From contig NC_064035.1 of assembly GCF_932526225.1 (NCBI RefSeq), forward strand, positions 16,294,469 through 16,354,468: a DNA stretch of 60,000 nucleotides, read 5' to 3'. The stretch's first letter is position 1, and the number at the start of each line of letters is the position of its first letter. Source of the DNA: Nematostella vectensis (lineage: Eukaryota; Cnidaria; Anthozoa; Actiniaria; Edwardsiidae). The position numbers and the translations under genes are program-made. The notes under the pieces were generated by a model, which was given only the letters and a program-made list of their open reading frames with translations, ran no database searches and had not been told where the DNA came from. Below are positions 51,301 through 57,300 of the stretch, piece by piece.

Positions 51301-54300
51301 TGTACTCGTGCATTGGAACCCCAACAACTCGAAAAATAAAAACACGTTTCGACCATTGTTCGACTGAGAATTTGAATCATCTGTATATAAATGGTCAAAA
51401 GCATCCTCTACAGTACATGTTTGCGAAAGATCTGAATTTTAGAGTGCGAGTATGTGGGATCACAGGATCTACATTTACGTATGATTTTAGCTCCACTATG
51501 AATATATTAACTCTGATGCAATTAACTATGTATGAGATACGGCTTTATGAAAGCACTTCTTGTTTTATACGTGTAAAAACTTAAAGTGTCGCGTAAACCA
51601 TTATTCTGATTCAAACCATTTTGGCGCCTTTCAACACCTGTTCGCTTTTTTTTAAATTTTCGTCGGTTTCTGATACATTTTCTCGTGCTTTCTCGAATGA
51701 TATTTGTTAGTTACTATAGTTACCAAGTATTTACTATAAAAAGAAACAGTTTCAGTTCCTGGGATCAGCTGTTGTGAAGCGCACAACTCCATAAAGCACT
51801 CTTAAAGCAGATTCACATTTCAAAAGTAAACAATAACATAATTTGGGTCTCTGTAACTTTGTGGATGACCACGCGCTTTTAGGTGAGAAAGGTTTTAGAT
51901 ATTTTGTTAGAATCACAATATTTCAATATTCAATTTTGTGTTACAATGTTTTCTGTTAGTAACGCCTATTCATTTCATTCAGATCGTCGACTGGTTTGGA
52001 GAAGAAAATAGCGTTTTGTCCTGATTTGTATCCCGAAATTGTTGGCCCGCAATCTTGGTGGTGGTCATTGTTTTGTCCGAGATTTTTTCTATTATAGGTT
52101 TGATTACTCTAGAACGTGGACTAGGTTTTGGCCTTAATTTTTCAGATTCTTGTCCCGGGTTTCTCAATTTTTGTTTGTGGGGCGGGTTTTATCCGATATT
52201 TGTCCGATTATTGATTCTGGTTTCTCCATTCTAGGTGGTTGGCAAGGGTTTTTTCCGATATTTGCCCATTTTTTTGCGTTTCTCCATTCTAGTTTGTTGG
52301 GCTGCATTTTGTCCGATATTTGTCCGACTATTGATCAAGTTTTCTCCATTCTAGGTGGTTGGCTGGGTGCGTAATGGTGAGGCGATGCTTTACGCTTGTA
52401 CCGATCTCGGCAGCTCACTAGTGGAGGCCGAGGCGTTACTCAGAGAACATGACGAATTCCAACGTGCAATTGAGGTAAGATTTCCCCTGCTTTCGTGCTA
52501 TAAAAGATGGTACATCAGATGATACACACCTTTAAGTGTTCACATCTTTTCTTTACATTCCTTCCTGGGAAAATTTGTCCTCCTGAAATCCTGCCTAATC
52601 AGACTCGGGACTCCGAGTCTTACGTTCCTTTGTAAAACTGCTGATTGCTGAACATATACTACTTACTGTTACCGTAACAAAACAAAAAATTGTGTGGAAT
52701 TGATTCAGGCAGCTTCTATCCGCTATTGTGAATGAAATGCTTGTGTCTAATCACTCCTAATGTTGCTTCTATGTTCTTTGCAGAAAACATGTCAGAGCGC
52801 GACGGAGGTGCGGCAACGCGCTGAGAAGCTCATCAAAGATGGACACTTTGAGCCGGAGACGATACGAGCCTGCGCTGATGCGATGACGAACCGCTGGCAG
52901 CATCTAATGGAGCGATCAGAGAACAGAAAAGTGCTCATCACGGCGTCTTTTAACTTCTTCAACGCTGGAGAAGCGGTAAGGGCGACCTTAGTGGTGCCAT
53001 AACCAGACTGGGTAGCATCGTATTAAAAAACGCAAAGTTTGGTTGTACCGTCTGATTAGTCTACACGATGCTATGAGATGGCCTGATTAGAAGCCATCTT
53101 AGTGTAGGCCAATGAAAACAGTTAAGGGTTTTGAATAACGGAAGCCAAAATGCATTGTATGGCCTGGAATTCATGAGCGTGAGCTCGCAGATCTCTCAAA
53201 ATCGCGCGCCCTCTTTGCGCGTTTAAACTGTTACTGAAGTCTCCAGATAAAGTTTCTCTAAATAGAGGTGTCTCGCGAAGAACGATAACCAGATTAAAGC
53301 TAACGCAGTTGCCCTTGAGGTTCCTCTTGATAACATTTCACATTTCAACTACATGTTCACATGGTTTGCGCGAAGTCTCAAAATATAATTTCTCTTAAAT
53401 AGAGGTCTCTCGCTAAGAACGATAACCAGATTAAAGCTAACGCAGTTGCCGTTGAGGTTCCCCTTGATAACATTTCTACATATTCACATGGTTATTTGCG
53501 GCTCCCCTTAGGTGGGCTCCTTAATGGACCGCCTTGTGCGTGAGTACAAGACAGAAGACGGCGACCCTTGCAGTAAGCTGATAGAGACGGAAACCACCAA
53601 GAAACTAGAGGCAATGAGGGCGATCGTACAGAGTTACGATGACGACCGGGAGTCCATCGTGCACGGCTTCTCGGAGGTCAAGTACACGGCCGACTCGTAC
53701 CTTAACATGATCACAGCACGAGAGGTACGGAAAACAGGCATTACGTTGTTAAGCCTTGTTCGCACTTGCGACATGATGGTTCAACAGCAATTACTGGTTA
53801 CTTAGCGTTGTTCGCCAAAAAAACGCCAAAAATCAAATGCGCCCTTTTTCAAGTGGAGACCTATCAAAACAGCCTATGCCCAACTCAAACATAATTTTTC
53901 CTTCTTTAAGTCAAAATACGTGGCTAATTGAGTTTGTCTGTAGCGTTTTGTGTAGAAACTCTGTTGTACCAAGCAATGTGGATTAATTGCATTGCGATCG
54001 TTAAGTGATCTCTGTAAAATGAGTATGGAGCTGGGACCTGTCTCGTTTCGGTTTTTGCGGTTTGCGTTCAAATTAGACTCTTACCGCAAACTGCGAGAGA
54101 TTTCTCGACGTATTTCAGCGTGAAATCTTAGGCGTTTCCGTGTACCACCCCCTGTGCATTCCTGCCTAATTCTCTGGCCTTATCAACTCCTTTGCCTGAA
54201 CACAAGCACACAAGCTCGTCAGTGCGATGTTTCAGTGTAGATTTTTTTATCCCGGCCCAGATCTGTATCTGTACTCAAGAGCCAGTATCTTCTGAGCATG

Positions 54301-57300
54301 CAATGAAGGCTCGTGTTAAACTGTGCCTTCCCGCATATGTGTTATCTAATCATACGCCTATTTCACAAAAGGTTGTCAGTGCAAATGGTAAATGACTTAT
54401 GGTTACTAATTATTCGTAAAATTAAAGTTGTTAAATAAAGTCCAGCAATGTTAAAGCCAAGCATTGGTATGATTGACACGGCATTCATGGAAAGCAGGCA
54501 ATCATTGTAATATCATAGTTTAGATTATATAGTATATATAGAGTATTTTTAAGCCCTGATTGTTTTACCGTGTATAAATAAAGTTACAAGTTTCAAGTTA
54601 CTTTTAATGGATAATTGTTTTGATTTATCCATATTCTTCGAGACGCATGGTTACTTTCGGTCGTAGAACTGCCATTTGCCAATTGTCCTTTGCCATTTGC
54701 ACTGACAACCTTTATTGAAATACGTGTATATTGACTGCTCGTGATTGTGTGTTAAGCTGTGTTTTCTGACCATATGTCCTGTGCTTCTGTAGGTGCATGT
54801 TGACGGGTCGTACGACAGGGCCGAGCAGCAAGTCAAGGATGTGATGGACGTGTTAAAGGTGCAAGAGCAGGTGGTGATGGATCTGTGGGGGGTACGCAAG
54901 ACCATGGCGGAGCACTGCGTCCAGTACCTTGAGCTTGAGACCAGCGCTAAGGAGGTAAGTAGGCACCACTTTTACACCATACAGCCACATATCTTGTCAC
55001 CTTATACTACACCATACTTAAACTAGACACCCTATATTACACCATACAACAACTACTCCAGACACCCATTACTGCACCATACAACATCTAGACACACTAC
55101 ACCACTATATACACTTTTCTACACCATACCACAACTAGACATCCTATACTACACCATACCACAACTAGACAACCTATACCACACCATACTACAGCTAAAC
55201 CAGATACTTTTCACAACTAAACCAGGTACCCTTACTATACAATATCGCAACTTATCAGACACCCAAGCGGCAAACCAGCTCATCTGAAACACACCATACA
55301 GTAAACTTCCACACCACAATTAAAGCGTATTCTACATTACCGACAGCTTGAAGAACGGCCATCCTATACTACCTTTAGAACTTGTAGAAATCGACTTGTG
55401 ATGGGCTGGTTATATCCTTTAACACTCACCCCTTTTCCCTTTTTTAGGCACTCGACTGGATCCATGAGAATGGCGAGTTCTATCTATCGTCCCACCCTAA
55501 TGATGGCGACACTGAGGCTGAAACTCGTATGTTCCTTAAAGAACACCACGAGTTTAAGGAAGCGGCCGAGGTACAGTCCTTGGTGTGTACACATTCTTTA
55601 TACTTACCTACGCATGCAGTATACACAATCAGTCCTTGGTGTGTACACATTCTTTATACTTACCTACGCATGCCGTAAACACAATCAATCATTGGTGTGT
55701 ACACATTCTTTACACCTACCTACGTATGCAGTTTTTTTTTTCAAAAATATTGGATAAAAGTATTCCAACAAAAAAAAGAAATATCTCATCATTTTGGAAA
55801 ATGATTTTTCTTTTCTCAAATTGGATTGAAGTTTAGAGTGATTCAAGTGCATTTAGTTCGTTAAAATGTACTACGTAAGAGCAAATCTGAATTGTTTTTT
55901 TTTTTTAATTAAATTTTTTTTTTCGCACGTGCTTGGGTCCAGAGTTTTCTAACTATCCAAAAGCAATGTTTCGAACTTGGTTGATAGCATAAAGCTAGGG
56001 CGATGGGAGAAGGAAGAACATGAAATAAGTGTGTCTCTAACGGTGCAATCTCAGCGACAGACTGAATAATTCAAGATTACTTTTTACCGTAACTGTGAAC
56101 TTTGGCATCTAACCAATAGTACGCATCCTCAAACCTACCAAGATTAAACCATAAGCTGCCCTTTCTTATAAACAATATGTATATTTTTTCTACGAATACC
56201 TAAATATCCTTCGCTACACAAGCTTTTTGTCATCTCACTTAATCAGTCATGTTACGAAAGCCAATAAAGTGCCGCTCTTTGTTATTGGTGAGTGACACCG
56301 GATATAATATAACAATTTAGTTGATGTTCGCAGGCGTAAATATGTTTTGGGCCCGACTCGAGCTCATTTAAAAAAAAAAATGAGCGCTGAGAAGGGCCCA
56401 AAACATATTTACGCCCAAGAACATCAACTACATTACTATTATTATAACTTTGGCGAGCATTAAGCGCAAAAACAAAAACAAAAATAAGATCGGAAAACGC
56501 GGATGACTCGCGTGATATTTATTCATTGAAAGTTGTTATAACATAATAAATGCGGCTTCAATTCACTTAACAAACGTTGCTAAATATACACGTGTTTAAG
56601 GTTCTTTTTGTAAACGAAACAACTGTTTCAAAATATAGAAAGTTTAATGGGATGTCACTTGTAGGAATTAAAATTTATTGTGCAATTGGAAAAGTGACAA
56701 TTTGGTATGACAGCCTGTGCAGAAGTATTTGTTTCGGTCGATGATTAAAAACTTACATTCACTTCCCCGCCTGCCCTAGATAAACTGCCTTGTTTGCAAT
56801 CATTACTGTTTTCCATCTCAATGGTTTCACTAGAAGCAAAAGGAAGGCATAGAAACGGCGTAAAATGCCTCCAAGATCCGAGGAGCGGATACTGTGAAAA
56901 TCACATTCAACATGCACCACTCGGTGAACTTTTTCATCGCCCAGGATGTTTGTTTTTTAGTATTTTTGGGAACAGAATCTTCTTCCATTTTTTTAAGCTC
57001 CTCTTCATCGAGCTGAGAAAATTGTGAGTCGTGTCCAGCCATGTTTTCTTGTTTGTTTTTTGGTAGTTGTCAAAACACAACCAAACACGGCAAGCGATGC
57101 GACGAGCGGTTTGAATGAATTGCGGGAATTCCTGCTTCCTTCTGATTGGCTCGCTGCAATTCCTTCGCCCTCTCATTGGCTTAGAGCAGCGGGCTTTAAT
57201 ATATTAGAGCCCGCCAAAACTTTCATTAGAGTTAGAATTATAATAATTCTCTTTTGTCCAGGAAATCCGCGATAAAGTTCGCACGATGCTTCAGCAGGCT

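Larger units (their letters stand above)
55571..57261 (+). other. TRIO intron 19
   Basis: 1.7 kb with the donor-side repeat, T-rich runs (about 55893-55923), a foldback element (56319-56429) and otherwise AT-rich unique sequence. Confidence 0.55.
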
